A DNA stretch of 64,000 nt. It comes from Fidelibacterota bacterium (GTDB lineage Bacteria > Fidelibacterota > Marinisomatia > Marinisomatales > TCS55). Under the pieces are notes generated by a model, which was given only the letters and a program-made list of their open reading frames with translations, had not been told where the DNA came from and ran no database searches. The stretch spans positions 16,157 through 80,156 of the forward strand of contig JAERSH010000020.1 in NCBI GenBank assembly GCA_016845785.1, given 5' to 3'. Shown here piece after piece: positions 1 through 10,382 of this stretch (position 1 is the stretch's first letter; the number at the start of each line of letters is the position of its first letter). The position numbers and the translations under genes are program-made.

Positions 1-20
1 GTGTCTTCAGTTCCATAAAC

Positions 21-52
21 AAAAAAAGCGTCCCAATTGGAACGCTTTTTTC
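21..52 (-). terminator. Intrinsic terminator after dnaK
   Basis: A near-perfect inverted repeat with AAAAAAGCGT at 22-31 and ACGCTTTTTT at 42-51, around a CCAATTGG centre with one mismatch, lies 23 bases past the dnaK stop codon. On the minus strand the stem ends in a run of T, the form of a rho-independent terminator. The flanking A and T runs make it potentially bidirectional, so it could also stop a gene arriving from the left edge. Confidence 0.85.
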
Positions 53-74
53 ATTTTGATTTATTTAGACTGAA

Positions 75-1988
75 TTAATCCACAACTTCGAAGTCGGCAT
101 CTTCAATTTCTGCATCATCCTTTTTCTTGGATTTGCCTTTTTTCGGTTCACCCTGAGGCGCTTCGGCGCCAGGCGCTGGGCCCTCTTCTTTTGCCGCTTC
201 ATACATTTTGGATGCAACCGCACTCCAGGCTGTATTTAATTCATCCATGGCCGATTTCAAGTCATCTGCACTGGAACCATCTTTGGCCGTTTTTACCTTG
301 GCCACTGCATCTTCCAAGGATTTCTTTTCAGATTCATCCAACTTATCTTTGTGCTCTTCTAGATTCTTTTCAGTTTGATACACGAGCTGTTCGGCCTGGT
401 TCTGCATGTCGATCATTTCACGCTTGGCTTTATCTTCACCTTCGTGCTTTTTCGCATCATTCACCATTTTTTCCACTTCGGAATCAGACAATCCACTGGA
501 TGCTTCAATTCGGATGCTCTGCTCTTTACCTGTGGCTTTATCTTTGGCGCCTACATTTAGGATACCGTTGGCATCGATGTCGAAAGTAACCTCAACTTGA
601 GGTACACCGCGAGGTGCGGGTGGAATACCGTCTAAATGGAAACGACCAATGGTTTTATTATCCACTGCCATTTCACGCTCACCTTGGAGTACGTGAATTT
701 CAACAGTAGTCTGGTTATCTGCCGCTGTGGAGAATACCTGAGATTTCTTCGTTGGAATAGTGGTATTCCGTTCGATCAATTTGGTGGATACACTGCCCAA
801 TGTTTCAATACCGAGAGACAGTGGGGTGACGTCCAGAAGGAGGATATCATCCACATCACCGGCCAATACACCACCCTGGATGGCTGCACCTAATGCCACG
901 ACTTCATCCGGGTTTACACTGCGGTTAGGTTCTTTACCAAAAATTTCTTTTACTTTTTCCTGAATCTTAGGCATCCGTGTAGAACCACCGACTAGGATTA
1001 CTTCGTGAATATCTGAAGCAGAAAGGCCTGCATCTTTAATCGCTTTTAAACAAGGATCCACTGTACGGGCAACCAAGTCTGAAACCAATTCTTCAAACTT
1101 GGCACGGGTGAGTGTCAGGTTCAAGTGCTTTGGACCGGAAGAATCTGCCGTAATGAATGGCAGATTGATTTCGGTTTGTTTCGAACTGGAGAGTTCTTTT
1201 TTGGCAGTTTCAGCCGCTTCACGAAGACGCTGCAAAGCCATGGGGTCTTTTTTCAAATCAATGCCGTCACTGGATTTAAACTCAGCAGCAATCCAGTTAA
1301 TGACTTTTTGATCGAAGTCGTCACCGCCCAAGTGGGTATCTCCATTGGTGGATTTTACTTCAAAAACACCGTCACCCAATTCGAGGATAGAAATATCAAA
1401 TGTTCCCCCGCCCAAGTCAAATACGGCAACCGTTTCTTCTTTTTTCTTATCCAATCCATAAGCCAGAGATGCGGCTGTGGGTTCGTTGATGATACGACGG
1501 ACATTCAATCCTGCAATCTTCCCTGCATCTTTGGTTGCTTGACGCTGAGAGTCATTAAAATAAGCAGGAACGGTAATCACAGCGTCAGTAACTGTCGTCC
1601 CCAAATGTTCTTCGGCGGTCTGCTTCAATTTCTGCAGAACCATGGCGCCGATTTCCCGTGGTGTATAGGACTTATCCCCTGCTTCAACCACTACAGAGCC
1701 CGAATCGCCTTTCCCCACTGTGTAGGGGACTTCTTCGATTTCGGTGCCCACTTCATCGAACATCCGTCCCATGAAGCGTTTGATTGAAAATACAGTGTTT
1801 TGGGGGTTGGTTACAGCCTGACGTTTTGCGGGCTGCCCTACGATACGATCACCATCTTTGGTGAATGCAACGATTGATGGGGTGGTTCTGCCACCTTCGG
1901 TGCTGTTAATTACAGTCGGTTCGCCACCTTCAAGAACAGCAACACAAGAGTTGGTTGTTCCAAGGTCAATTCCGATAATTTTTCCCAT
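75..1988 (-). CDS. dnaK: Molecular chaperone DnaK (Hsp70)
   Basis: ATP-dependent cytosolic Hsp70 chaperone that binds exposed hydrophobic peptides with DnaJ and GrpE. At 637 residues it has the usual length. The ATPase domain covers about residues 1-380, with phosphate motif [10 protein letters not shown] near residue 5 and [11 protein letters not shown] near 190. The substrate-binding beta domain runs to about 505, followed by the helical lid and a charged tail ending in DFEVVD. The start follows a clear GGAGAAATTAA ribosome site. No dnaJ or grpE is adjacent; clpC lies just upstream on the same strand, so two protein quality-control genes are side by side. No CIRCE operator is visible in the 129-base upstream gap. 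Confidence 0.98.
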   Translation of the reverse strand: MGKIIGIDLGTTNSCVAVLEGGEPTVINSTEGGRTTPSIVAFTKDGDRIVGQPAKRQAVTNPQNTVFSIKRFMGRMFDEVGTEIEEVPYTVGKGDSGSVVVEAGDKSYTPREIGAMVLQKLKQTAEEHLGTTVTDAVITVPAYFNDSQRQATKDAGKIAGLNVRRIINEPTAASLAYGLDKKKEETVAVFDLGGGTFDISILELGDGVFEVKSTNGDTHLGGDDFDQKVINWIAAEFKSSDGIDLKKDPMALQRLREAAETAKKELSSSKQTEINLPFITADSSGPKHLNLTLTRAKFEELVSDLVARTVDPCLKAIKDAGLSASDIHEVILVGGSTRMPKIQEKVKEIFGKEPNRSVNPDEVVALGAAIQGGVLAGDVDDILLLDVTPLSLGIETLGSVSTKLIERNTTIPTKKSQVFSTAADNQTTVEIHVLQGEREMAVDNKTIGRFHLDGIPPAPRGVPQVEVTFDIDANGILNVGAKDKATGKEQSIRIEASSGLSDSEVEKMVNDAKKHEGEDKAKREMIDMQNQAEQLVYQTEKNLEEHKDKLDESEKKSLEDAVAKVKTAKDGSSADDLKSAMDELNTAWSAVASKMYEAAKEEGPAPGAEAPQGEPKKGKSKKKDDAEIEDADFEVVD

Positions 1989-2080
1989 GTTAATTTCTCC
2001 TTAAATCTGGGTGAAACATAAAATTTACACCCTATAAGACAAATCCCATGCCACAGGATATAGTCAACCGATATGGCAGA

Positions 2081-2109
2081 CTTATACTATTTTATTGATA
2101 TATATGACA
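2081..2109 (-). promoter_or_regulatory. Possible dnaK promoter
   Basis: On the minus strand TGTCAT (2109-2104) and TATAAG (2086-2081) are separated by 17 bases, a weak sigma-70-like pair about 90 bases upstream of the dnaK start. It is the best candidate in the gap between clpC and dnaK, but the -35 is poor. I see no CIRCE element and no clear heat-shock sigma consensus, so how dnaK is induced cannot be read here. Confidence 0.25.
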
Positions 2110-2117
2110 GATATAGA

Positions 2118-4625
2118 CTAAGAATCGACTGATTTGGCTGGTTTTTTACCGGATTTCGTCTCTTTAGATTTTGGCTTTGATTTGGACGATTTTGCAACCA
2201 CCGGTAAAAATTCAAATGCTTTTTGCTTTACGTCCACTTTGATGCCTTTGGCATTGGAAAATGCCTTCCCAAGCAGCAATTCGGATAGCGGATCTTCCAA
2301 AGAATTCTGGATTTCACGCCGGAGGAAACGCACCCCATATTCCGGGTTAAATCCTTTTTCAACAATGAGATTTTTTGCTTTCTTGGTCACAGATAATGTG
2401 TAGCCAATTTTATCCAAATTTTCATGAAGGTCCATGAGTTGAAGGTCCACAATATTCAGGACATGGCCCTTGGTTAATGCATGATAGACAATGGTCTCAT
2501 CCAATCGATTCAAAAATTCAGGGTTAAATGTACCCTTCACTCTTTCCAAAATCCGATCTTTCATGGCGTCGTAATTGGCTGCTTCCGAATCTTCAGCAAA
2601 TCCGAAGGCACCACCGCCTTGAATCTCTTTTGTTCCAATATTGGATGTGAGAATAATGATCGTATTTCGGAAATCTACTTTCCGTCCTAACCCATCCGTA
2701 AGGACGCCTTCATCAAACAATTGGAGCAGCACATTAAATACATCAGGATGGGCTTTTTCAATTTCATCAAATAATATGACTGAATAGGGGTTTCGGCGAA
2801 CCTTCTCTGTCAATTCGCCCCCTTCTTCATAACCCACATATCCCGGTGGCGCTCCAATGAGACGAGACACTGAAAACCGTTCTCCGTACTCACTCATATC
2901 CAGCTTAATGAGTGCTTCACCGTGGCTGAACAAATAATTAGCCAACACCTTGGCCGTTTCAGTTTTACCAACACCGGTGGGACCTAAAAATAAAAATACA
3001 CCAATGGGACGATCTTGCCGCTTTAATCCGGCTCGTGATCGCTGAATGGCTTTGCTCAAACTTTCAATGGCTCTATCCTGCCCCACAATACTTTCGGACA
3101 TTTCTGCTTTCATCTTGAGCAATTTCTGTCCTTCTGATTCAGCCACTTTCCGAACAGGAATCCGCGTCACCATAGATACCACATCGGCGATGCTATCTTC
3201 TGTCACACGAATGGGATTAGAAGCTTCATCCACTTGCCATTCCTTCTGGAGGTTTTTCAGCTTCCGAATCAGTTTTTGTTCCGTATCTCTGAGATTGGCT
3301 GCATCTTCAAATTTTTGGGCCACTACGACTGAATCTTTTTCAGAGCGGACTTTTTCAATTTCCAGCTCAAGGTCAATGACCTCCTGCGGGACTTTCATAT
3401 TCAGCATGTGGGCGCGTGAACCCGCTTCATCCATGATATCGATGGCTTTGTCCGGTAAAAATTTATCCGTGATATAACGATGGGATAAATGGACGCAAGC
3501 CTCAACCGCATCCTCGTCATAAATCACGTGATGGTGCTTTTCATAGTTAGACTGGAGCCCTTTCAGAATAGCAATGGATTCATCAGGAGAAGGTGGCGCT
3601 ACATTTATTTTTTGGAATCGACGCTCTAATGCCCCATCCTTTTCTACATGTTTCCTGAATTCATCTAAGGTGGTTGCACCGATGCAATGGATATCGCCTC
3701 GGGCCAAGGCAGGTTTAAACATATTGGATGCATCCAATGATCCGGATGCGCCACCGGCGCCCACAAGGGTATGCAATTCATCGATGAACAAAATGAGGTT
3801 GTCCGCTTTTTCTAACTCCACCATGACTGTTTTCATCCGCTCTTCAAATTGACCGCGGTATTTCGTGCCGGCAACCAACCCAGCCAAGTCTAAAGATAAA
3901 ATTCGTTTATTGTGGAGGAGCCTCGGCACATCTTTATCAATAATTTTTTGAGCCAGTCCTTCAATGATGGCTGTTTTGCCTACCCCCGGTTCGCCGATCA
4001 ATACCGGATTGTTCTTTTTCCGCCGCGACAAAATCTGTGCCACACGTTCAATTTCGTCCCTCCGACCAATCACCGGATCCAATTTTCCTTGGCGAGCCAT
4101 TCGTGTAATATCACGAGAAAAATGATCCAAGGCAGGTGTCTTGGACTTGGCTGGTTTTTCTTTCCGCTTGGGCTTTGCCACCGGTTCTTCTGCTTTTGAA
4201 TCGTCCTGAATGAGATCCACCACACTTTCATAGTCCAAATTGTGGGCATTTAAAACTTCGTAAGCGATTCCTTCCGTTTCCTTCAGCATGGCGAGAAGTA
4301 AATGTTCATCATCGGCAATAGTAGCGCCCATGGCAGCCGCCTCATTAAAGGCATTTCGCAAAATCCGCTCTGCACGGCGCGTGAGGGGTAAATGACCTAA
4401 AGTCATGGTCCCGCCGGAGGTTTTAATCATATCCTCCACCATGGCGCGGATGTCCTCAATATCACAGTCGTAAATATCAAAAATCTTCGAACCGAGTCCC
4501 GAGTCCTCCCTCAGGAGTCCCAATAATAAATGCTCAGAACCGACATAACTATGCCCCAGGCGGATGGCCTCCTCCTTGGCAAATTTCATAATATTTTGGA
4601 CGCGCTTGGAAAAATTTTCTTTCAT
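2118..4625 (-). CDS. clpC: AAA+ unfoldase ClpC
   Basis: Hexameric Hsp100 unfoldase that feeds substrates to the ClpP protease. The 835 residues show two N-terminal Clp repeats (about 1-145), AAA domain 1 with Walker A GEPGVGKT at 211-218, a coiled-coil middle domain with a UVR-type motif (about 430-465), and AAA domain 2 with Walker A GPTGVGKT. The middle domain and UVR motif favour ClpC over ClpA or ClpB. A Lys/Ser-rich tail of about 25 residues is an extension beyond the core. It is the last gene of a run starting at prfB; the gap to lolD is 33 bases. No mcsA/mcsB adaptor genes are next to it. Confidence 0.95.
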   Translation of the reverse strand: MKENFSKRVQNIMKFAKEEAIRLGHSYVGSEHLLLGLLREDSGLGSKIFDIYDCDIEDIRAMVEDMIKTSGGTMTLGHLPLTRRAERILRNAFNEAAAMGATIADDEHLLLAMLKETEGIAYEVLNAHNLDYESVVDLIQDDSKAEEPVAKPKRKEKPAKSKTPALDHFSRDITRMARQGKLDPVIGRRDEIERVAQILSRRKKNNPVLIGEPGVGKTAIIEGLAQKIIDKDVPRLLHNKRILSLDLAGLVAGTKYRGQFEERMKTVMVELEKADNLILFIDELHTLVGAGGASGSLDASNMFKPALARGDIHCIGATTLDEFRKHVEKDGALERRFQKINVAPPSPDESIAILKGLQSNYEKHHHVIYDEDAVEACVHLSHRYITDKFLPDKAIDIMDEAGSRAHMLNMKVPQEVIDLELEIEKVRSEKDSVVVAQKFEDAANLRDTEQKLIRKLKNLQKEWQVDEASNPIRVTEDSIADVVSMVTRIPVRKVAESEGQKLLKMKAEMSESIVGQDRAIESLSKAIQRSRAGLKRQDRPIGVFLFLGPTGVGKTETAKVLANYLFSHGEALIKLDMSEYGERFSVSRLIGAPPGYVGYEEGGELTEKVRRNPYSVILFDEIEKAHPDVFNVLLQLFDEGVLTDGLGRKVDFRNTIIILTSNIGTKEIQGGGAFGFAEDSEAANYDAMKDRILERVKGTFNPEFLNRLDETIVYHALTKGHVLNIVDLQLMDLHENLDKIGYTLSVTKKAKNLIVEKGFNPEYGVRFLRREIQNSLEDPLSELLLGKAFSNAKGIKVDVKQKAFEFLPVVAKSSKSKPKSKETKSGKKPAKSVDS

Positions 4626-4658
4626 ACTACCGTAAAATTAAACAGGGCATTCACAAGT

Positions 4659-5333
4659 TCAAACACTATCTGAAAAAGAAAGTGATCCATTCTCTAAATA
4701 ACACTGAATATTCCCAATGGATGCCACTTCCGGGTTGTGGGTAGTAAAGACAAAAGCTTGATCAAAATCGGTATTAATCTGTTTGAATAGATCCACCAAT
4801 CGGTTCGCATTCCCAAGATCAAGGTTTCCGGTGGGCTCGTCCGCCAAAACCAGTTTTGGTTCATTCATGAGGGCACGGACCACCGCTACTCTCAACCGTT
4901 CTCCCCCGGACAGCTGTGAAGGAAAATGATCCATTCGATCAGCAAGGCCGATATAGTCCAACAATTCTTTCCCTTTTGATGTGTTGCCGGAGTTTCCGGA
5001 AATCTGATTTGGAATCAATACATTTTCCAGTGCCGTAAATTCCGGAAGTAAATGATGGAATTGGAATACAAAGCCCAAATCCCTATTTCGGATGTTCGCA
5101 ATTTCTGATTGGGAGAGTTTTTGTGTATCCTGCCCATTTATAATTACAGTGCCTGAATCGGGGGCATCCAATGTGCCCAAAATATTTAGGAGTGTGGATT
5201 TCCCCGCACCGCTGGGGCCCATAATGGTAATCAAATCTCCAGCAGCGATCGACAAGGATATATCAGAAAAAACGGATAATGTTTTTTCGCCATTTTTAAA
5301 GGATTTGGATAAATTTTTTGCTTCTAAAATCAT
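4659..5333 (-). CDS. lolD: LolD-type lipoprotein-release ATPase
   Basis: ATP-binding subunit of the LolCDE inner-membrane complex that extracts outer-membrane lipoproteins and hands them to LolA. Its 224 residues carry Walker A GPSGAGKS (39-46), the LSGGE signature near 141 and Walker B LVLADEPTGNLD near 161. The MacB/LolD family also serves other exporters. However, the four-base ATGA overlap with a LolC/E permease, and a second permease right behind, make Lol the natural reading. Confidence 0.9.
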   Translation of the reverse strand: MILEAKNLSKSFKNGEKTLSVFSDISLSIAAGDLITIMGPSGAGKSTLLNILGTLDAPDSGTVIINGQDTQKLSQSEIANIRNRDLGFVFQFHHLLPEFTALENVLIPNQISGNSGNTSKGKELLDYIGLADRMDHFPSQLSGGERLRVAVVRALMNEPKLVLADEPTGNLDLGNANRLVDLFKQINTDFDQAFVFTTHNPEVASIGNIQCYLENGSLSFSDSV

Positions 5334-6517
5334 TTTTCTAAATAAACCGCTTCTAAGGGTGAAATGGACAAGGCCCGCCGTGCCGCTATCAAAGCTGAAA
5401 CCACAACCATTCCCACAGAAATGATCAGGATTGTCACCACATCGGATAAGAATATATCCATAGGCAGATAGGGTGTGAAATAGATATCCTCCGGCAATTT
5501 AATGATGCCCAACCCATTTTGGATGGCCGTAAGTCCTAGCCCAAATAATACGCCTGTACCTATACCCATTCCCCCAATCATTACACCTTGATTCATGACA
5601 ATGGATCGTACCATTTCTCTCGGTGTCCCCATAACCTGAAGAATACCGAATTCACGTACTTTTTGGGCAATCACCAAAACCAGAGTCGTGACCAAATTAA
5701 AACAGGCCACCACAATGATGAGGCTCAATACAGCCAAAGCGCCAATCCGTTCAAATTTCATGGCACCAAATAATTCTGCATGGAGGTCACCCCAAGTGTC
5801 CACTTTTGCTTGCGGATACATATTTTGGATGGCGCTAGCGATCATATTCACATCTATATCTTCAGTCAGGCGAATATCCATCCCATCGGGACCTTGCTTT
5901 CGAATAAATAATTGTCTCCCCACTTCAGCAGGAATAAAGGCAATTTTATCATCCAAATCCAAAACTTGCACGTTGAATATGCCGCCCACCACACATTGGA
6001 CTTGCCGAGGCATGCCCCAGGTTGAACCATGGTCGATGGGACTCATAATTCGAAATCCATCTCCCACATTCAAATTCAATCGGCGAGCCGTCATTTCACC
6101 CAAATACACCATGGGCAATTCTGAGCGTGATCCCTCCAACATATTCAATGTATAAAAATCTTGAATCAATTCCGGATTCACCGCTTTAAGGACCACCATT
6201 CGTTGGGTATCACCTCGTCCTAAGATTAAGCCCTTTCGTTCTTGGTAGGTGAGGACTGTTTTTACACCTTCAATCGATTCAATATCCGACTTGGCTTCTT
6301 CCCAATTCGTAATTCCGGACACACGGATGTCACCTTCAAATCCCACAATTTTATTCACCACGCGGGACTCAAATCCATTTAGCACAGCTATGGATAGAAC
6401 CATGGCCATACAACCGACAGCCAATCCGATGATGGCAATCCATCCTGTGAGGCGACTGGGACCAGCACCCTTGCCGCCCAGCATAAATCGTTTGGCCATA
6501 TTTCGCGAAAAACTCAT
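5330..6517 (-). CDS. LolC/LolE-family permease (first copy)
   Basis: Inner-membrane permease of the lipoprotein-release transporter. The 395 residues have the family layout: one N-terminal membrane helix (about 24-48), a large periplasmic domain (about 50-265), then three C-terminal helices. It overlaps lolD and the second permease by four bases each, so the three genes are translationally coupled. The two tandem permeases are clearly divergent paralogues, which suggests a heterodimeric LolCE as in enterobacteria rather than a homodimer. I cannot say from sequence which is C and which is E. Confidence 0.88.
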   Translation of the reverse strand: MSFSRNMAKRFMLGGKGAGPSRLTGWIAIIGLAVGCMAMVLSIAVLNGFESRVVNKIVGFEGDIRVSGITNWEEAKSDIESIEGVKTVLTYQERKGLILGRGDTQRMVVLKAVNPELIQDFYTLNMLEGSRSELPMVYLGEMTARRLNLNVGDGFRIMSPIDHGSTWGMPRQVQCVVGGIFNVQVLDLDDKIAFIPAEVGRQLFIRKQGPDGMDIRLTEDIDVNMIASAIQNMYPQAKVDTWGDLHAELFGAMKFERIGALAVLSLIIVVACFNLVTTLVLVIAQKVREFGILQVMGTPREMVRSIVMNQGVMIGGMGIGTGVLFGLGLTAIQNGLGIIKLPEDIYFTPYLPMDIFLSDVVTILIISVGMVVVSALIAARRALSISPLEAVYLEK

Positions 6518-7710
6518 TCGTATTTCAATGCCCTTGCCGGTTCAATTTGGTTGGCCCTCATGGTTGGCCACAATGCGGCTAAAACGGACGCTATGGATGC
6601 AAAAATAAATATGATGCCCATATCCACCCCACTCACGTCCACGGGGATAAAATCCATGAAATACACATCTTCAGGCACCTTGATCCACTTGAAGGAATTT
6701 TGAAGCCACGCCAGACTCAACGCCAATATGGCCCCACCTAAAGCACCCCCAATACCGATGATCAATCCTTTGATAAGAAATATTTTCTTCAAATCACCAT
6801 GGGTAAGTCCCAATGATTTCAATAGACCGATTTGCCGCGTTTTATCAATGATGATCATGGCCAAAGCAGAAATGATATTCACTACACCCACCAAGGCAAT
6901 GAGGCCAAAAATGAATAAAATAGGCCAGCGCTGGACGTCCATCCATTTGAAAAGGGCTCGGTTCTTTTCCTTCCAATTGATGACCATATAGGGATAGGCT
7001 AATTGGTTGGATAAATCTTTTGATATAGATCGATATAAATCGGGATCATTGAGGCGCAGGACTTCCCCGGAAATTTTGCCATCCATGGCAAAGAGCATGT
7101 TGGCATTTTCTAAGGGAATAAAAACCAGCGAATGGTCATATTCTGTCATGCCGGAATGATACAGTCCACTCACCGTAAACTGCCCCAATCGCTTTTGGGA
7201 TCCATGGAGTGTTTCGATATCAAACAGGACAATCTTATCTCCCACCCCAATTCCTAATTGATCGGCTAATCGTTTGCCGAGTATGACTTCATTCGGGTTT
7301 AATGTGGATTCGCCATCCACCACCATGGATGAAATAAATCCCATGCCATTCGGTTCGAGTCCCTCAACGATGACCCCTTCAGCTCGTTTCCCTTTTCTTA
7401 AAAGGGCCTGACCTTGTACAAATGAAGTTCGACTGATCTGATTCGGATAGGCGGATTGAACACTATCTAATCCGGCAATCTCCTTTTGGATGGGTTCACT
7501 TAAAAAATGACGAATGCGAATATGGCCGTCGAAATCAGCAATCTTTTGGGAAATGACACGTTCAAACCCATTGAGAATGAATAGCGTAATGAGAAGGGCC
7601 GCAATGCCTACGGCTAATCCGGCAATAGACAGGACACCGGCGATTCGTGTAAAACTCCCTTTTTGTGTCGAACGGAGATACCGCGTCGATAAGAAAAAAG
7701 GGAAATTCAT
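6514..7710 (-). CDS. LolC/LolE-family permease (second copy)
   Basis: Second permease of the putative LolCDE complex, 398 residues with the same topology: helix near 20-45, a periplasmic region, and three helices in the last 130 residues. It is transcribed before its paralogue and after lysS, with only ten bases to the lysS stop. The N-terminal phrase FFLSTRYLRS is typical of LolC/E proteins. Being first of the three transporter genes, its expression probably depends on a promoter at or above lysS or prfB. Confidence 0.88.
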   Translation of the reverse strand: MNFPFFLSTRYLRSTQKGSFTRIAGVLSIAGLAVGIAALLITLFILNGFERVISQKIADFDGHIRIRHFLSEPIQKEIAGLDSVQSAYPNQISRTSFVQGQALLRKGKRAEGVIVEGLEPNGMGFISSMVVDGESTLNPNEVILGKRLADQLGIGVGDKIVLFDIETLHGSQKRLGQFTVSGLYHSGMTEYDHSLVFIPLENANMLFAMDGKISGEVLRLNDPDLYRSISKDLSNQLAYPYMVINWKEKNRALFKWMDVQRWPILFIFGLIALVGVVNIISALAMIIIDKTRQIGLLKSLGLTHGDLKKIFLIKGLIIGIGGALGGAILALSLAWLQNSFKWIKVPEDVYFMDFIPVDVSGVDMGIIFIFASIASVLAALWPTMRANQIEPARALKYE

Positions 7711-7720
7711 GCTGATTATA

Positions 7721-9214
7721 TTATTGTTCTTCCGTTCGCATGGCCGGGAAAAGAATCACATCTTTAATGGTCACATTCTCCGTTAAGAGCATGACCAATC
7801 GATCCACACCAATCCCCACACCGCCCGTTGGGGGCATACCGCATTCTACCGCTTGAAGAAAGTTCTCATCTACAGGATGGGCTTCATCGTCTCCCCCTTC
7901 GGCCAATCGGGCTTGAGATTCAAATCGTTCTCGCTGATCAATGGGATCATTCAATTCTGTAAAAGCATTGGCGAATTCGGCGCCGCCAATAAAGAGTTCG
8001 AACCGTTCCACCAAATGGGGATTTCCATTTCGGTGTTTCTTGGCCAATGGAGAAATTGCCTTCGGATAGTCTGTGATAAATGTGGGCTGAACCAATTTCG
8101 GCTCGACCAATTCACTCATAAGTGCATCCAGCATTTGACCATAATTGGCATTGTCTTCTACATCTACACGATTGGCTTTGCAGATGGCTTGCATTTGTTC
8201 ATCGGTGGCTTCAGTTAAATCCTCACCAGTGGCATCTTTCAATAGGTCGAGAATAGGCCGCCGTTCAAATGGTTTGGAGAGATCAATCTCCATATCACCC
8301 CATTTGAGCTGAAGGGCACCAATACTTTCTGCTACAGTGCGAATCATATCTTCCACAAGATTCATGTTATCTTCAAAGTCTGCATAGGCCCAGTAGAATT
8401 CAAGCATGGTAAATTCAGGATTGTGATTCCGATCCATACCCTCATTCCGGAAATCTTTAGCAATTTCATACACACGGTCAATGCCGCCAATGATGAGGCG
8501 CTTTAAATAAAGTTCGTCTGCAATTCGAAGGTAAAGCTGCTGATCTAAGGCATTATGATGTGTAGTAAATGGCCGTGCATTTGCGCCCCCATAAAGTGGC
8601 TGAAGGACGGGTGTTTCCACTTCGAGAAAACCTAAATTGTCTAAATGATCTCGAAGGCCTTTAATGATCTTAGCCCGCTTAACAAATGTATCTTTTACTT
8701 CGGGGTTGACGATCAAATCCAAATGGCGATTTCGATAGCGCTGTTCTTTATCGGCAAACGCATCGAAGGTTTCTCCTTCTTTCTCTTTCACCACCGGCAA
8801 GGGACGAATGGATTTGCACAGGATAGTCATTCCACTGGCATGGATGGATATTTCACCCATTTTCGTTTTGAATACATATCCCGTTACACCCACAAAATCA
8901 CCCATATCCAACAATTTGAAATGGGCGTAATTCTCCTCGCCTACATCATCCCGGCGGATGAATACTTGAATCTTTCCTTGTTGATCTTGAATATGAAAAA
9001 ACGATGCTTTGCCCATTTTCCGCATGGACATAATTCGCCCTGCGATGGTCACATCTTGTTTTTCCAAATTGTCAAAATCGCCTAAAATATCGGCACTAAA
9101 ATGGGTGGGCTCATACTTTTGAGGATAGGGTTCAACACCGGCCTCCCGCAGTTTGCCTAATTTATCTTTTCTAAAATCAATAATTTGATTGAGACTTTTT
9201 TGGTCTTCAGACAT
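7721..9214 (-). CDS. lysS: Lysyl-tRNA synthetase, class II
   Basis: Charges tRNA-Lys in the cytosol. The 497 residues have the standard plan: an N-terminal OB-fold anticodon-binding domain (about 55-150) and a class II catalytic domain. Motif 2 appears as FRNEGMDRNHNPEFT and motif 3 as GVGIGVDRLVMLLT near the C terminus. It sits three bases downstream of prfB, the same prfB-lysS pairing found in many bacteria, so the two translation genes are almost certainly co-transcribed. Confidence 0.97.
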   Translation of the reverse strand: MSEDQKSLNQIIDFRKDKLGKLREAGVEPYPQKYEPTHFSADILGDFDNLEKQDVTIAGRIMSMRKMGKASFFHIQDQQGKIQVFIRRDDVGEENYAHFKLLDMGDFVGVTGYVFKTKMGEISIHASGMTILCKSIRPLPVVKEKEGETFDAFADKEQRYRNRHLDLIVNPEVKDTFVKRAKIIKGLRDHLDNLGFLEVETPVLQPLYGGANARPFTTHHNALDQQLYLRIADELYLKRLIIGGIDRVYEIAKDFRNEGMDRNHNPEFTMLEFYWAYADFEDNMNLVEDMIRTVAESIGALQLKWGDMEIDLSKPFERRPILDLLKDATGEDLTEATDEQMQAICKANRVDVEDNANYGQMLDALMSELVEPKLVQPTFITDYPKAISPLAKKHRNGNPHLVERFELFIGGAEFANAFTELNDPIDQRERFESQARLAEGGDDEAHPVDENFLQAVECGMPPTGGVGIGVDRLVMLLTENVTIKDVILFPAMRTEEQ

Positions 9215-9217
9215 TGT

Positions 9218-10337
9218 TTATGCTTCCTGTTCTTCTACCGTTTCGCCCAATTGATTCATCAAAAAGGCACGAATAAATTTATCTAAATCTCCATCCATTA
9301 CTGCAGAAACATTTCCTGTTTCTTCTTTAGTGCGGTGGTCCTTTACCATATTGTATGGATGAAAAACATAGGACCGAATTTGACTCCCCCAAGCGATATC
9401 CATTTTTGTATCTTCTAAATCCTTGCGGGCCTCTTTTTCTTTTTCTACCTCCACCTGATAAAGGCGGGCTTTCAATACTTTTAACGCGGATGCCTTATTC
9501 TTATGTTGGCTCCGTTCATTTTGACACTGGACCACAATCCCCGTTGGGATATGGGTAATCCTGATGGCCGAATCGGTTTTGTTCACATGCTGTCCGCCGG
9601 CGCCACTGGCTCGGTATGTATCGATCCGCAAATCGTTTTGGTCGATTTCAATTTCTATTTCTTCTTCCGAAGATGGATATACAAATACGGATACAAAAGA
9701 GGTATGGCGACGACTGTTAGAATCAAATGGTGAAATTCGCACCAAACGATGAACGCCCGCTTCTGCTTTCAGCAAACCGTAGGCATAGTCCCCCTTCACC
9801 TCCATAGTGATATCTTTAATCCCTGCCTCATCGCCGGGTTGATAATCCATGATTTCTTTTTTGAAGCCTTTTCGCTCAATCCAGCGCGTGTACATGCGGT
9901 AAAGCATCTCTGCCCAATCCTGACTCTCCGTACCACCGGCCCCGGGATGAATCGTAATGATGGCATCCTGCGTATCTTGTGGATCACCCAGAATCATCTT
10001 CAATTCCAGATCTTCGATGGTGTCGACAAATTGATTCAATTCTGTATCCACTTCTTCTAAGGATGACTCGCCCGCTTCAGCAAATTCCAAGAGGACTTCC
10101 ACATCACCTTGGGCCGTTTCCAAATCATCCCAAAGTTTAATTTCTTTTTCCAAGATAGATATTTTTTTTAAGAGGGATGATGCGGCCGTATTGTCATTCC
10201 AAAAATCAGGTGCGGCGGATGCCTGACGCATTTTTTCTAAGTCAGCTTGCTTGGCGGATAGGTCAAAGATACCTCCGCAATTCGGAATATTTTTTCTCGG
10301 CAGTGGTGTATCGGTCTTTTAAATCGATCAATTCCAT
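9218..10337 (-). CDS. prfB: Peptide chain release factor 2, with programmed +1 frameshift
   Basis: Releases nascent chains at UGA and UAA. The recognition tripeptide SPF and the catalytic GAGGQHVNKT loop are both present. The main frame alone (9218-10231) would lack the normal N terminus. Reading upstream, an ATG at 10337 opens a 24-codon frame beginning MELIDLKDRYTT and ending at an in-frame TGA at 10265-10263. A shift of +1 at CTT-TGA-C joins it to LDLSAKQADLEKMRQ and gives about 372 residues, the expected RF2 length. Translation is therefore autoregulated by RF2 supply. The first zero-frame codons match the normal RF2 start, so I reject a sequencing error. Confidence 0.95.
10262..10276 (-). 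promoter_or_regulatory. prfB programmed frameshift signal
   Basis: On the minus strand the sequence GGAGG-TAT-CTT-TGA-C holds the complete known recoding signal. It has an internal Shine-Dalgarno (GGAGG, 10276-10272) three bases before the CTT slip codon (10268-10266), then the UGA stop followed by C, a poor termination context. The spacing matches the Escherichia coli prfB signal. When RF2 is scarce the ribosome slips onto GAC and makes full-length RF2. Confidence 0.95.
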
Positions 10338-10382
10338 AGATAAAATTTACGTTAATGATAAAGTGTGGTCAGACGAATTTAT

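Noticed and set aside
1125..1787. A 220-codon open frame antisense to dnaK, and others such as 191-589
   Set aside because: They lie entirely opposite a conserved dnaK, have no ribosome site and read as low-complexity shadow sequence of the reverse frame.
1989..2117. CIRCE or sigma-32 heat-shock control element before dnaK
   Set aside because: No TTAGCACTC inverted repeat and no CTTGAA/CCCCAT pair could be found on either strand.
7853..9085. Plus-strand open frames of 121 and 146 codons antisense to lysS
   Set aside because: Fully covered by lysS, whose class II motifs are intact; the antisense products look like no protein family.
9218..10231. prfB as a truncated or broken gene
   Set aside because: The upstream leader and recoding signal restore full length, so this is normal programmed frameshifting.
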